Position numbers and translations under genes: made by a program
Shown: positions 48,191-60,467 of the stretch, piece by piece
How positions within the stretch are numbered: position 1 is the first letter of the stretch
Layout of the letters: each line of letters starts with the position of its first letter
Assembly (NCBI RefSeq): GCF_004210375.1
Contig: NC_134829.1
Location: forward strand, 56,536,107-56,600,106
Length of the DNA stretch: 64,000 nucleotides
Direction of reading: 5' to 3'
DNA from: Tachypleus tridentatus
Lineage: Eukaryota; Arthropoda; Merostomata; Xiphosura; Limulidae
Notes under the pieces: model-generated
The model's input: the letters and a program-made list of their open reading frames with translations, nothing else
Told to the model about the DNA's origin: nothing
The model's database searches: none

Positions 48191-48544
48191 GGAAAACAAA
48201 GTGTTCTGTCAGGAGAACACAATTATGGCAGGTTAGCATGATAACCCTTATGTATCTGTGTGTTAATATCGGAAAAAAAATGTTCTGCCAGTTGCTCTCA
48301 GACGAGCGCGTTAACAAGGCTTTTCGACATGAGTGAAGCCTTATAGCAGATATCGATCTAATCTGCATCGATCTAATCTGGCACCAATTTAGGTACATGG
48401 TGGAACTATTCAGTACGAATCTGATAAAAACACCAAAGAATCACCCATATGGTTTAAATTACCTATAAAAAAGTACTGGGTTCTCAGGGACCTTTCCCAT
48501 CCCATCAGTTGAAAATAATACTGTACATGTTTTCAACTTGCTGC

Positions 48545-48732
48545 TTTGTATTGAATTTCGCGCAAAGCTACACGAGAGCTATCTGCGCTAGCCGTCCATA
48601 ATTTAGCAGCGTAAGACTAGAGAGAAGGCAGCTAGTCATCACCACCCACCGCCAACCTTTGGGCTACTCTTTTACCAACGAATAGGGGATTGTAGAGGGC
48701 AAGAATTTTCGGTGTTACGAGGATTCGATAAT
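48545..48732 (-). repeat. tRNA-derived SINE, internally shortened
   Basis: The minus-strand tail and body are intact to aacgaatagggga. Most of the core is then missing, and only a trace of the head (acgaggattcgata) remains. Confidence 0.75.
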
Positions 48733-50030
48733 CAGTTGTCTTTGTAAAAAATAACTGAAATAGTTGAAAATTACATAGAGATAACCGCACAACTATCACT
48801 GTTTGCCTGAATTATCCCAGGACTTACAAACATAATAAGAAGGTTTTATAATTATAAGTGTTAGAGCAAGAACGGTGGGATGACTTATATCCACGTATAT
48901 TTCCAGAGCGGACTCGTTCACGGAACGTGACAGAGATAACACTTATTAAAAATTCTGTTACGATAAAAGGACTTGTACTTTTTACAAATAAATGTTTTTG
49001 TGGTTTATTTTTTGCTTTTCCACCAGTTGACCATCGTTAAAATAAAGTACTTTTGCTTCTTCGTTCAGTTGAAGTAAAATAATAAAAAAATATTAAAAAC
49101 TTACCGCTTGTATGACATTCACATGCATGACGTTCCCGAGAAGTTATTTCTGTTTATATAAAGTTTTATTGGTCACTTGAAACATACAAAGTTACTAGTT
49201 TAAGCAATGATATTTTTAAAGAGATAAAATGTAAAATTTGGCATGATTTTCAGTTCACCAGACAAGGTTTAACTTTAAGAGCCATTCTCTGTGTTTGACT
49301 GATCTATAAAATATTTTATTGAATGAAGTTAAGCTTAAGTCGAAAGATGGCAGCACTCTCTTCTCCATCTTCAAACTGCACAACTGAATTTTCGATTAAT
49401 TTGTTGAACAAAGAAAGGTCAGCAAAGTAATTATAATGGTAACAAGACTCAATAATCTTCTCATATGGGTTGGAAGACCAATTTATGACTTTCGGATATG
49501 GTCACACATGTTTGTTGGAAGGACATGTTGAAGAAGTGCCTTTGTAACGAGTCTGCTCGACCTCACACCATTATCCTCAAACGTGAAAACTGTTTTGTGA
49601 CATTGGCTTGCTTCTCTATTTGAATTTATCCAATGTGGATAAATTCACGTATTTTAGGTTCATTTTGCATGGTTAATTTCTACTGTGAATTAAGCATGAC
49701 CAGCCAGGATCGTTTGCCTGGCAGATACAAGAAGAGAAAACTGTTTCTTGGACTCCTTGTAAGTCTACCAGAAGGCGAGTTGTGTCTAGGATTCCTTTTA
49801 CGTCCACAAGAATGGCTAGTTGTGTTTGGGTTACTTTTAAGTTTGCTGTCATCGGGTTGAAGACAAAAGCACGTAACTAGAAAGGTCTTATATTGTATCC
49901 ATAGATTGTATGTGTCCAACACCCAAACATTTTCTTCTCGTATTACGATTAATTTAACTCTTTTGCTGATTAGTATAAACTTATAATTTTTTATCGTACA
50001 ACGAAATTCCACAGGGATTTTTCGTTGGAA
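48733..50030. other. Stretch without a proven gene
   Basis: The open frames at 48858-49040 (plus) and 49680-50066 (minus, 128 codons, partly inside the SINE-2 at 50031) have no recognisable domain or splice context. I do not call them genes. Confidence 0.4.
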
Positions 50031-50154
50031 GTTTCTTTGTTTCCAATTAAGCACAAAACCACACAATAGGCTTTCTATACTCTGCTAACCACGGGTATCG
50101 AAACCCGGATTTTAGCGTTATAAGTCCCGCAGACCCAACGCTGTGCCACTGGGT
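50031..50154 (-). repeat. SINE-2 copy
   Basis: Minus-strand element: ccaattaagcacaaaaccac, acgggtatcgaaacccgg (tRNA-like B box), and an end ctgtgccactggg. Confidence 0.75.
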
Positions 50155-51200
50155 AGATTTTGTGGGAAATTAGAAATACATTTCGACAGGTTAGATATCG
50201 ATCAATAATAAATGTAACTTCAAACATCCTTTCGTAAATAGGAGCTTTTCAGATTTATATCGAAATTAAAAGGAGATTCTAAGATTAATCACGCAAATAA
50301 GTTCTTACGATAAACAGTTTAGGAAGAACAACTTGGTCAAATTGCTTGTTATTTATAATAAAGAAAAATGGCACGTACTTAATTTTTGTTTAAAGGTTTT
50401 ATTTAAGTGGTCACTTTCCGTGGGTTATCAAGGAGTGGATATGATCATGTAGTTCACTAATGTTTGATTTTCTGTCTATTCTCGAAAAGGTTCAGAAGCG
50501 ATCACGTGCGTTTTACTAGACACCGTCACGCAAAAGTTTAATTTCTTTAGCGGATAAGTTTCACATATATGATACTTAATAGAAGGTATCTCCTGGAAGT
50601 GTAGCTTTAATGTACAAGGGTTTTATCATGTCCTTTAGTTGGGGATGACACTAGGTGATACGAATTACCTATTATTCTTCTTAATACCGATGGATGAAGT
50701 TCAATCCCAGTGGAAAGCCTAATTTTCTTTGAACACCAGTCTTTCCTTTGATTTCTCAATAGTAATAGATAACTTGAGTACACTAGCTAGGATTAAAGTT
50801 GGACAGTTATATAGAAAGTAGACGTGGAACAAAGAAAGCATACGGAAAGATAAATAAAACAACTAAATCCTAGAGAGTTCTAACACGTTGCTTGAAAATC
50901 ATTGATTTAGGTGGCATCACGGACATCAACATAAGGTTTCTTCATTACATTCGTCATAGATGAATGAGCAAATAGTTAATCTCCTAAAACATCAATTGAC
51001 GAATTAAACTGAATTACAGAACTGTATTTATTTTTTGAAGGCTAGCACATGGTTGAAGGACTTAAGGTGAAACCAAAACTGAAATGGATCAAGTTCAGTA
51101 ACGCTGGGGGAGGTAATAAAACATTATTTTTGGAGAGTAAAGGTATAACGTTTGCATTTTTTTAAAAGTTAGAAATAATTTATATCAGCTTCATCGATGA
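50155..51200. other. Stretch without features
   Basis: AT-rich; no gene or repeat was recognised. Confidence 0.4.
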
Positions 51201-51476
51201 TGGCTCGACATGGCCAGGTGGTTAGAGCGCTTGATTTCTAATTTGATGATCGCGGGTTCGAATCCCCATCACACCAATCATATTCGATCTTTCAACTGTG
51301 GAGTGTTTTTATGCGACACTCGATTCCTCTATTCGTTGATAAAATAGTTGCCAAAAAACTGTCGGTGCGAGGTGATGATTAGCTGTCTTCCCTCTAGTTT
51401 CACATTGCTAACTTAGGGTGGGTCAGTGCAGTCAGCCTTCGTGTAGCTATGCGCAAAATTCTAAACAAATGAACAA
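51201..51476 (+). repeat. tRNA-derived SINE, diverged
   Basis: The head ggctcgacatggccaggtgg and gggttcgaatccccatc are well kept; the body is more diverged. Confidence 0.82.
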
Positions 51477-51528
51477 CCCTTAGTTACACAAGCATATTTT
51501 ATATTTATAATCCTCCGATGTGAGTGGT

Positions 51529-51612
51529 CGGTTTAAAGATTTACAATACCAGAATTGGGAGCACGATTCTTAGCGGTGTACACAGCAGAGAGCTCAATAT
51601 CGCTTTGCTGTT
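51529..51612 (+). repeat. SINE-3 remnant
   Basis: gatttacaataccagaattg and agctcaatatcgctttgctg match the SINE-3 pattern seen on the other strand at 44203. Confidence 0.45.
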
Positions 51613-51894
51613 TAAAATAAGTGTCTAAGCAAAACATATACATGAAACAGTCGTATTTGATGACTGACCTTTCAATCTGTTACTACCTGTATTGTATTGT
51701 TAAAATATTACTCAAAATATAGCCTAAATATTTTAATATTTATTTATCGCCTGCCCCGTACACTTGCGATACTGAGTTTGTTGTATTTGAGAATAGAAAG
51801 AATCAGTACTCATTATACGGTTTGGCTAGTAATTCCGGCGTAATGAATGACAATTCTACATTTGTTTCATACTTTGAACACTTACTTTTTGTAT

Positions 51895-52014
51895 GGTTTG
51901 TTTGAAATTAAGCACAAAGTTACACAATGGTCTATTTCTGCTCTGGCCACCACGGGTTTTGAAACGCGGTTTCTAGCACTGTAAGTGCGCAGACATACCA
52001 CTGTTCCGCGGGGT
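51895..52014 (-). repeat. SINE-2 copy
   Basis: gaaattaagcacaaagttac, cacgggttttgaaacgcgg, and an end with ctgttccgcgggg. Confidence 0.72.
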
Positions 52015-53130
52015 ACGTTATTTGAATGGAAAAACAGTACCTCTATACTAGCTAAGTATGTATTCCAGTTGGTGACGTTGTAGTCATGTTTGTGGGGAAT
52101 AGTACTTGGTGTTCCTGTTTTATTATTATTATTACTTACACGATCAAACCTAAAGAAGTTCAGGATAAAATTATTACTGAGTTCAATAATAGAAATTATT
52201 GGTAAAAATTGTTACAACACTTATATATATAACACTTACGTATAACACTTATATATATAACACTTACATACATTTATTTTCATAAATTATTTTAATTTAC
52301 TAAGTGTTAATAAAGAACAAGGTAATGGAATCAGTGAAGTCCAGACTGACGTGTAGAAGGAACATACTGACATATTACAATCCACGTCGTGTCAAAAGTC
52401 AGTATTTCCAACAATAAACTTGTCAATTGAAAAAATGCTTTTACAGTAAATTTTCAAATACCGAAACACACATCTGTACTTAAAAAGTAGATTAAACATT
52501 AAACTTTATCGAAGGTTATTAATTATAATTACAGTTTTCTGTAAGTTGATGACATAGCACAATTTACTGAAGCTCCTTAGTTTCGGTTGTTGACTTACCC
52601 TAAGTTAGTTAAAACTGATAGATTTAGTGTCATCTACAAATTGACCAAGAACCGCGTGGTTCATCATGGGGTTCCCATTTGTCATTGACTGTCACCCTCA
52701 ATCAATAAGGTAATCAGGGCGGGCGTCATCCACGGCACTAAAGAGACCGCAGTCTGTCTGACGCCGCGGCTTTAAATCCCTTTTTATCAGAACAATCTCT
52801 GTTGAAATGGTCTTCGTTCGAGGTTAACTACACGTGTCAATCACCTGCGGTCTCTGCCAAGAGTGTTTAGTTACTGGCATATCCAGGTCGTGTAATCATG
52901 GATTTTTTACTTTAGCTGCGACGACTACATATTGTACACATAAATGGCTTCTCTTAGCTCGTATTTCTATCTTTATATTCTCCAAAGGCCTATGAAAAAC
53001 AAAAGAGTTCTTTATTGACGGAAATAAAATGGGAGATAAATTGTATATTATCTTGATAAAAGGCAAAGCTATTTATTTCATGAACTTATTTTATCATTTC
53101 TATATATTTATTAAATAAAACAGTATAAAT
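52015..53130. other. Stretch with a GC-richer island, no proven gene
   Basis: About 52640-52870 is visibly richer in G, C and CpG than its surroundings and holds an 11-base inverted repeat (agagaccgcag 52742-52752, ctgcggtctct 52845-52855). The rest is AT-rich. A short repeat of atatataacacttacRta lies at 52222-52268. Confidence 0.4.
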
Positions 53131-53246
53131 GACCTCCCGTGGCTAAGTGGATATTCGAGGGCTTATACAGTCAAGAAACGAGTTTCGATACCATCGATAA
53201 GCAGAACAAATAGTTCATTTTCTATCTTTGTGTTTAATAATAAACC
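53131..53246 (+). repeat. SINE-2-like copy, degraded
   Basis: gacctcccgtggctaagtgg, gagtttcgataccatcg and tttgtgtttaataat follow the SINE-2 order. Confidence 0.55.
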
Positions 53247-53439
53247 AGCAGATTTGTAACAATTATAAACTCCAACGTACCAGAACGTGTGGGATGTCAG
53301 GTTAATATGTTATAGTTTGTTAACTTATAATATCGTATAGCAAAGATATTTAAGTATTTGTTTCTCTCAAATATTGATACACATATGCATAAGGTTTCTT
53401 GATTTGTTTATATTATTGTACAAATGTCTAATGTTTTGA

Positions 53440-54045
53440 TTAATCTATGTTAATGTAAGATGTTTTAGGTGTATAATTAAATCAAATTAACGTACAGATG
53501 TCTTAGACATTAATTAAACCTGGATTAATGTAAAGATGTCTTAGACTTTAATTAAGCCTATATTAGTGTACAGATCTCTTAAACATTAATGCATAGATAT
53601 CTAAGACTTTAATTAAACCTACATGAATGTGTAGATCTCTAAGACTTTAATTAAGCCTACATGAATGTGTAGATCTCTAAGAGTTTAATTAAACCTACAT
53701 GAATGTATAGATCTCTAAAACTTTAATTAAACGAACATGAATGTATAGATCTCTAAGACTTTAATTAAACCTACATGAATTTTTAGATCTCTAAGACTTT
53801 AATTAAACCTACATGAATGTGTAGATCTCTAAGACTTTAATTAAACCTACATGAATGTATAGATCTCTAAGACTTTAATTAAACCTACATGAATTTTTAG
53901 ATCTCTAAGACTTTAATTAAACTTTCATGAATGTATAGATGTCTAAGACTTTAATTAAACCTACAATAATGTATAGATGTCTGAGACTTTAAATAAATCT
54001 AGATTAATGTACAGATGTCTAAAATTATTATCAGTCTATATCAAT
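53440..54045. repeat. 38-bp minisatellite array
   Basis: About 15 units of the type atgtatagatctctaagact-ttaattaaacctacatga. The middle units are nearly identical, and the outer units are more diverged. Confidence 0.9.
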
Positions 54046-54620
54046 GCACAGATGTTTAAGGTTTTTGAGGAATCTAGACTAATGTAAGATTTTTAAGGTT
54101 TTTGAAGAATCTAGACTAATGTAAGATGTTTAAGGTTTTTGAAGAATCTAGACTAATGTAAGATTTTTAAGGTTTTTAAAGAATCTAGACTAATGTAAGA
54201 TTTTTAAGGTTTTTGAAGAATCTAGACTAATGTAAGATGTTTAAGGTTTTTAAAGAATCTAGACTAATGTAAGATTTTTAAGGTTTTTGAAGAATCTAGA
54301 CTAATGTAAGATGTTTAAGGTTTTTGAAGAATCTAGACTAATGTAAGATGTTTAAGGTTTTTGAAGAATCTAGACTAATGTAAGGTGTTTAAGGTTTTTG
54401 AAGAATCTAGACTAATGTAAGATGTTTAAGGTTTTGAAGAATCTAGACTAATGTAAGATGTTTAAGGTTTTGAAGAATCTAGACTAATGTAAGATTTTTA
54501 AGGTTTTTAAAGAATCTAGACTAATGCAAGATGTTTAAGGTTTTTGAAGAATCTAGACTAATGTAAGATGTTTAAGGTTTTTGAAGAATCTAGACTAATG
54601 TAAGATGTTTAAGGCTCTTG
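54046..54620. repeat. 37-bp minisatellite array
   Basis: About 15 units of agactaatgtaagatgttta-aggtttttgaagaatct. It adjoins the 38-bp array, and intermediate units at 53990-54060 link the two, so both come from one progenitor. Single diverged units continue to about 54730. Confidence 0.9.
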
Positions 54621-54739
54621 ACTTATATTAATATGCAAATATCCTAACCTCTTGGATCACTCTAGATTAACTTAATATGTCTAAAGCTTTTGATTAATTT
54701 ATGCTAATGTACAAATGTCCAAAATGCTTGATTAATGGA

Positions 54740-55115
54740 CAGATAAATAAGACCATAATTTCGCGTTAGTTTTTTTTTTTAATTATACCTCATGCAAGCT
54801 GTATTTTTTATTCGAAATATGACAAATGTATTTCTATTCATCTCCATATAATAAGTCTGTAATGTTTTATTTATTCTTCCTTTCTATAACATTTATTTAT
54901 CTTGGCTACGTTTACTAAATCGTTAGTTGAACTAGTAAATTAATATCTGTATATTTTTACATAATGAGACGGTTTCAGAGAGATGAACATTAGGTTATGA
55001 CATGTAAAAAATACCAAAGATATTCCACATCAGGTCTTCTAACACACTAAATAATAATAATGCGTGATTGTCTAGAAATGTCACTCAAACCTGTATAACT
55101 GCTGTATTCATATAG
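54740..55115. other. AT-rich stretch, no gene seen
   Basis: Nothing recognised between the minisatellites and the SINE at 55120. Confidence 0.4.
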
Positions 55116-55119
55116 CTGA

Positions 55120-55340
55120 TCTTAATACTGAAGGGACAGAACGGAAGTGAGGCGGCTAGTTAACAGCACCTACTGCCAATTCCTGGGCGTCTCTCGTCTG
55201 ACTGAATAGTGTGATTTGACAGGTGATCGTTTAGTGCACACAAGAGCTCAAAGTGCTGGGTTTTTACCCTAGTGAGTCGCGAACCTTGGAGTCTTGAATT
55301 CATAGTTCGCGCACACTAATTCATTGGCCACGCCGGGTTC
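55120..55340 (-). repeat. Very diverged tRNA-derived SINE
   Basis: ggcggctagttaacagcacc, ccaattcctgggcg and a head with attggccacgccgggttc keep the SINE order. Confidence 0.6.
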
Positions 55341-55619
55341 GTAGCAAAGACATTTAAATTTAATCACCGAAAAATTAAAAATGACTAACATTAGAAAAAT
55401 GGTGAGATTATAGAATGTTTATTATTAAAACATTAAAAGTAGGCCTAAATATGATGTTATTTAATCTAATACTCTAGTGTAATTGAAAACAACAACAGAC
55501 AGCCTAATTGAACTTGGCATCACTGTCTAATTGAGAAGTTATTTACTTTCTTATGTGAGTTAGGCTTAATTACATTATAATGATTAGTGCTGTTATCAAC
55601 TTTGTGAAATAAATATTAG

Positions 55620-56510
55620 TTCAGTACTTGAATGTAACCTGGTGGTGTTTTATAAGGGTCTTAGGATTCAGTACTTGAATGTAACCTGGTGGTGTTTTAT
55701 AAGGGTCTTAGGATTCAGTACTTGAATGTAACCTGGTGGTGTTTTATAAGAGCCTTAGGATTCAGTACTTGAATGTAACCTGGTGGTGTTTTATAAGGGT
55801 CTTAGGATTCAGTACTTGAATGTAACCTGGTGGTGTTTTATAAGGATCTTAGGATTCAGTACTTGAATGTAACCTGGTGGTGTTTTATAAGGGTCTTAGG
55901 ATTCAGTACTTGAATGTAACATGGTGGTGTTTTATAAGGGTCTTAGGATTCAGTACTTGAATGTAATCTGGTGGTGTTTTATAAGGGTCTTAAAATTCAG
56001 TACTTGAATGTAACCTGGTGGTGTTTTATAAGGGTCTTAGGATTTAGTACTTGAATGTAACCTGGTGGTGTTTTATAAGGATCTTAGGATTCAGTACTTG
56101 AATGTAACCTGGTGGTGTTTTATAAGGGTCTTAGGATTCAGTACTTGAATGTAACATGGTGGTGTTTTATAAGGGTCTTAGGATTCAGTACTTGAATGTA
56201 ATCTGGTGGTGTTTTATAAGGGTCTTAAAATTCAGTACTTGAATGTAACCTGGTGGTGTTTTATAAGGGTCTTAGGATTCAGTACTTGAATGTAACCTGG
56301 TGGTGTTTTATAAGGGTCATAGCATTCAATACTTGAATGTAACCTGGTGGTGTTTTATAAGGGTCTTAGAATTCAGTACTTGAATGTAACTTGGTGGTGT
56401 TTTATAAGGGTCTTAGGATTCAGTACTTGAATGTAACCTGGTGGTGTTTTATAAGGGTCTTAGAATTCAGTACTTGAATGTAACTTGGTGGTGTTTTATA
56501 AGGGTTTTAG
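55620..56510. repeat. 47-bp minisatellite with 235-bp higher-order period
   Basis: About 19 units of ttcagtacttgaatgtaacc-tggtggtgttttataagggtcttagga. Variant units (aacatgg, aatctgg, cttaaaattc) recur exactly 235 bases apart (55919/56154, 55966/56201), so a five-unit block was duplicated. Confidence 0.92.
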
Positions 56511-56626
56511 AATACATAAGTTTAACTCGTGAATGTCTGTCGTTGAATACGTGATTAACCTGAGGAAAGTTTCTTGTTGCTATTTTTTTACACGAAGTAA
56601 CGAGTTTTGCAAACGGATTATGTGAA

Positions 56627-56693
56627 TGACGTCATAGAAACTAACAGTTGAGTAAGGAAAATTACGTCACAAACACACAACATGCGTATAAAA
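56627..56693 (+). promoter_or_regulatory. CRE and TATA cluster, promoter-like
   Basis: A perfect CRE TGACGTCA at 56627-56634, a near match TTACGTCA at 56662-56669 and TATAAAA at 56687-56693 sit in promoter order. No coding exon was recognised downstream before the 23-bp minisatellite. Confidence 0.35.
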
Positions 56694-56882
56694 CAAGAAC
56701 GGGAATTGTACGAGAAAAATAAAACATTTTATTTGTTCTAGTTTACAACTATAATATTATAACAATGTACATACATTTCAACAGTAAATATAGAGACAGT
56801 GTAATATGAAATTTGAAGTTGAATAATTTATAATAGTAAATCTAGGGATATTATAACATAGAACTGTATAAATACGATATAT

Positions 56883-57885
56883 CTTTCGTTTATTATGTGA
56901 TACATCTTTCGTGTAATATGTGATACATCCTTCTTGTAATATGTGATACATCCTTATTGTAATATGTGATATATCTTTCTAGTAATATTTGATATAACTT
57001 TCTTGTAATATGTGATACATCCTTCTTGTAATATGTGATACATCCTTTTTGTAATATGTGATACATCCTTCTTGTAATATGTGATATATCGTTCTTGTAA
57101 TAAGTGATACATCCTTCTTGTAATATGTGATATATCTTTCTTGTAATTTGTGATACATCCTTCTTGTAATATGTGATACATCCTTCTTGTAATATGTGAT
57201 ACATCTTTCTTGTAATATGTGATACATCCTTCTTGTAATATGTGATACATCCTTCTTGTAATATGTGATACATCCTTCTTGTAATATGTGATATATCGTT
57301 CTTGTAATATGTGATACATCCTTCTTGTAATATGTGATACATCCTTCTTGTAATATGTGATACATCCTTCTTGTAATATGTGATACATCCTTCTTGTAAT
57401 ATGTGATATATCGTTCTTGTAATATGTGATACATCCTTCTTGTAATATGTGATACATCCTTCTTGTAATATGTGATACATCCTTCTTGTAATATGTGATA
57501 TATCGTTCTTGTAATATGTGATACATCCTTCTTGTAATATGTGATACATCCTTCTTGTAATATGTGATACATCCTTCTTGTAATATGTGATATATCGTTC
57601 TTGTAATATGTGATACATTTTTCTTGTAATATGTGATACATCTTTCTTGTAATATGTGATACATCTTTCTTGTAATATGTGATACATCCTTCTTGTAATA
57701 TGTGATACATCCTTCTTGTATTATGTGATACATCCTTCTTGTAATATCTGATACATCCTTCTTGTAATATTTGATATAACTTTCTTGTAATATGTGATAC
57801 ATCCTTCTTGTAATATGTGATACATCCTTCTTGTAATATGTGATATATCCTTCTTGTAATATGTGATATATGTTTCTTGTAAATA
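56883..57885. repeat. 23-bp minisatellite array
   Basis: About 43 units of tgatacatccttcttgtaatatg. Variant units with tcgttc are spaced by 115 and 92 bases (5 and 4 units), showing block duplication. Because 23 is not a multiple of three and a stop is rare in any phase, all three minus-strand frames stay open and give the same 23-residue repeat (MYHILQEGCITYYKKDVSHI...). I do not call these genes. Confidence 0.93.
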
Positions 57886-58336
57886 ATTTACTATTAAGTT
57901 GTTTGTCTTTCTAAGATTAATGACGTCACAGTTAGTGGCTCCACAAAAACTATTCATTGAAATTATTTATAAGAATAATCTACCCCATTGTCATATACTG
58001 AAGTGAGTTTATAAGCGATAAATAGATTAATATATTAGGTAGGGTTTCTTTCTTCTACAGCAAAATTTATATGCTCATTAAACATTAACTCAAAGACTGA
58101 ACTATACTTGAGGAGAAATGTCAACGCAGTTCTTTAACTGGCCTGTTGATGGCGCTTTTAACAAAACCAGAATCCTTGGGATTTAATATAGTCCTTTATT
58201 TAATGTACTGCTGGACACTTTACAAGACTGAATATAGTTTTTTTATTTTATGTATTATGGAATACTTTTAACAAAATGTTATATGACTGAATACGATTCT
58301 TTAACCATCCGCTTGGGGCGCTTTTAACAAAATGTT
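57886..58336. other. Stretch without a gene
   Basis: TGACGTCA at 57921-57928 is a second perfect CRE, just beyond the minisatellite. Nothing else was recognised. Confidence 0.4.
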
Positions 58337-58576
58337 CGTTTTTGAATTTCGAGCAAAGCTACGCGAGAGTTATCCGCGCTAGTCGTCCCTAATTTAGTAG
58401 TGTAAGAATAGATAGAGACAGCTAGTCATCACCACTCACCGCCAACTCTTGGGCTACTCTTTTACCAAGAATAGTGGGATTGACCACACGTAACAACGCC
58501 CCCACAGCTGAAAGGGCGAGCATGTTTGGAGCGATAGCGATTCGAACCCGCTACCCTCGGTTGCTATTCCGGTTCC
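58337..58576 (-). repeat. tRNA-derived SINE lacking part of its head
   Basis: Minus-strand copy flanked by taacaaaatgtt (58325-58336) and taacaaaatctt (58577-58588). The head ends after gctaccctcgg, so the copy was 5'-truncated when inserted. Confidence 0.85.
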
Positions 58577-58591
58577 TAACAAAATCTTATG

Positions 58592-58682
58592 AGTGTGTTT
58601 TCTTACCATTTGCTGTGTCTGCCGAAGGTAATGAAATCCCTAAATTGTAAATCCGAAGACCAATCACTGTCCTAGTGGAGGG
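58592..58682 (-). repeat. SINE-3 remnant
   Basis: gtgtgttttctta, gaaatccctaaattgtaaat and cactgtcctagtggag match the SINE-3 order. Confidence 0.5.
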
Positions 58683-58802
58683 AATACAAACATTTTATGA
58701 GATTGAACAGAGACATTCAAGCTTATAATAAGCTGTAAAATAAACTAGATACACGTTATATTTTAAAACATTTAAAAATAAGAAAAAAGTCAAAACATAG
58801 TT

Positions 58803-59072
58803 GGCCTTGCATGAGCAGTTGGTTAAGGCGTTCGACTCGTAATCCAAGGGTCGAGGGTTCAAATCCCCATCACACCAAACATGCTTACCATTTCAGTCGT
58901 GGGGGCGTTATAATATGATGGTCAATCCCACTATTTGTTGGCAAAAGTGTAGCCCAAGAGTTGGCGGTTGGCAGTGATGACTCGCTGCATTCCCTCTAGT
59001 CTTACACTGCTAAATTAGTAACAGCTAGCGCAGATAGCCCTCGTGTAGTTTTGCGTGAAATTCAAATTAAAA
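58803..59072 (+). repeat. tRNA-derived SINE
   Basis: Full-length plus-strand copy: head ggccttgcatgagcagttgg, body, and tail aaattcaaattaaaac. Confidence 0.85.
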
Positions 59073-60133
59073 CACCCGAACTAATTTTCAAATTAATTTA
59101 AAACTAACAATAGAAATAAACTCGTTTTTTAACAAAATCTTTTTTTCCAACGTTGATAACATCATAAGATATATGTTAATAAAGGACATGTGAGTTTCGA
59201 TGACAAAGACCTGCTTACGATAAGGCAGTTTAACTTACAAAACACCTCGATCACAAATTACGAGCCATAACGACACATAACGACAATAGGAGAAATCTAT
59301 GTTTATGACGTCAAGTTTAGAATTATCTGAAACGTCTGTACAGAATGCTATTAATTTCTTAAGTAGAAGAATACAGTTAAACCTCGTCTAATTTGGAATT
59401 GATTTTCCAGTTAGAACAGAAGGGTTATAAGGATTGAATAGAATAATGAAAGATATATAGTAATAGAATGAATTATCCAAATTTCCGGTTTCTAAAGGAG
59501 TCACTGCAAGTGAGATAAAAAGGAACACAACACGAATGACTGACTCAATAACTACATTATGATGCCTTGAACGAAGTAAGTGTTAGAAGCATTCCTATGG
59601 GCAGTTGAAAATTGCTGACTACAGCAAGTATTTCTTATTCAGAAAACGTGTGAACACTTGGGTTTGGACTGAGAATTACGTCTAAACGAAATAATGTCTC
59701 TATGTCAGTTGGAAAAGCAGACATTTTTTTTCCTCTCCCGGAAACAGGTCATCAATAATTCCAGGTGTTTGTGAGCCCTTCCTAAAGCCTCTTATAATAC
59801 AAAACCCTCAAAGTGTTTTTAAAATTCTAATAAACCTGCGATGGTGTTGGAACGGTACCTGTCGTTTCAGGATAGTAGTAAATACTATGTATTCTAATAA
59901 AATGGAAGTTATATACCAAGTTAACTGTGAAACACTAACCGTCTAGCAGTTGAGAAGTATGTAAATCATAGCTAAGAAACAGTTTTAAATATCTTATATA
60001 AGACATGTTAATTTCGTCTTTTTAACACCCTAGTTCGTTCTTTCTTTAACAGGTAAAATACTACACTCGAGCTTTCAGAAATGGTACTCTAAACAGAAAA
60101 GAAAAAGTCAGTAATAAAAATAAGGGTATATGA
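59073..60133. other. Stretch without a gene
   Basis: AT-rich; no feature recognised except a CRE-like tgacgtca near 59305. Confidence 0.4.
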
Positions 60134-60211
60134 CTTAAACTCAGAGATTCGATCCCTGAATTGTACGTAACACAGGTAGCCCATTGTGCAGATTTATAAT
60201 TAACAATAAAG
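60134..60211 (+). repeat. SINE-2 fragment
   Basis: gagattcgatccctgaattg and caggtagcccattgtgcag match the SINE-2 pattern. Confidence 0.55.
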
Positions 60212-60225
60212 AAGCACATAAGTTT

Positions 60226-60467
60226 TGGCCATCCGAGGGTCGCGGGTTCAAATCCTCGTTTCACCAAACATGCTCGCCGTTTCAGCCGTGGAAGCGTTAC
60301 TACGTGAAGGTAACTTCCACTATTCGTTGATGAAAGAGTAGCACAAGAGTTGGCTGTGTGTACTGATGACTTGTTCCTTCCGTCTGGTCTTACACTTATA
60401 AATTACGGACGGCTAGCGCAGACAGCCCTTGTGTAGCTTTGCGCGAAATTCAAAACAAACCAAACAC
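60226..60467 (+). repeat. tRNA-derived SINE, 5'-truncated
   Basis: It starts inside the head (ggccatccgagggtcgcggg) and runs to the tail aaattcaaaacaaacc. Confidence 0.82.

Noticed and set aside
49680-50066. 128-codon minus-strand frame
   Set aside because: Overlaps a SINE-2 copy and shows no domain or splice support.
53440-57885. Minisatellite arrays as a CRISPR array
   Set aside because: Repeats are contiguous, without unique spacers, in a eukaryotic setting.
56893-57957. Overlapping minus-strand open frames up to 282 codons (MYHILQEGCITYYKKDVSHI...)
   Set aside because: They are one 23-bp minisatellite read in three frames; no unique sequence, domain or start context.
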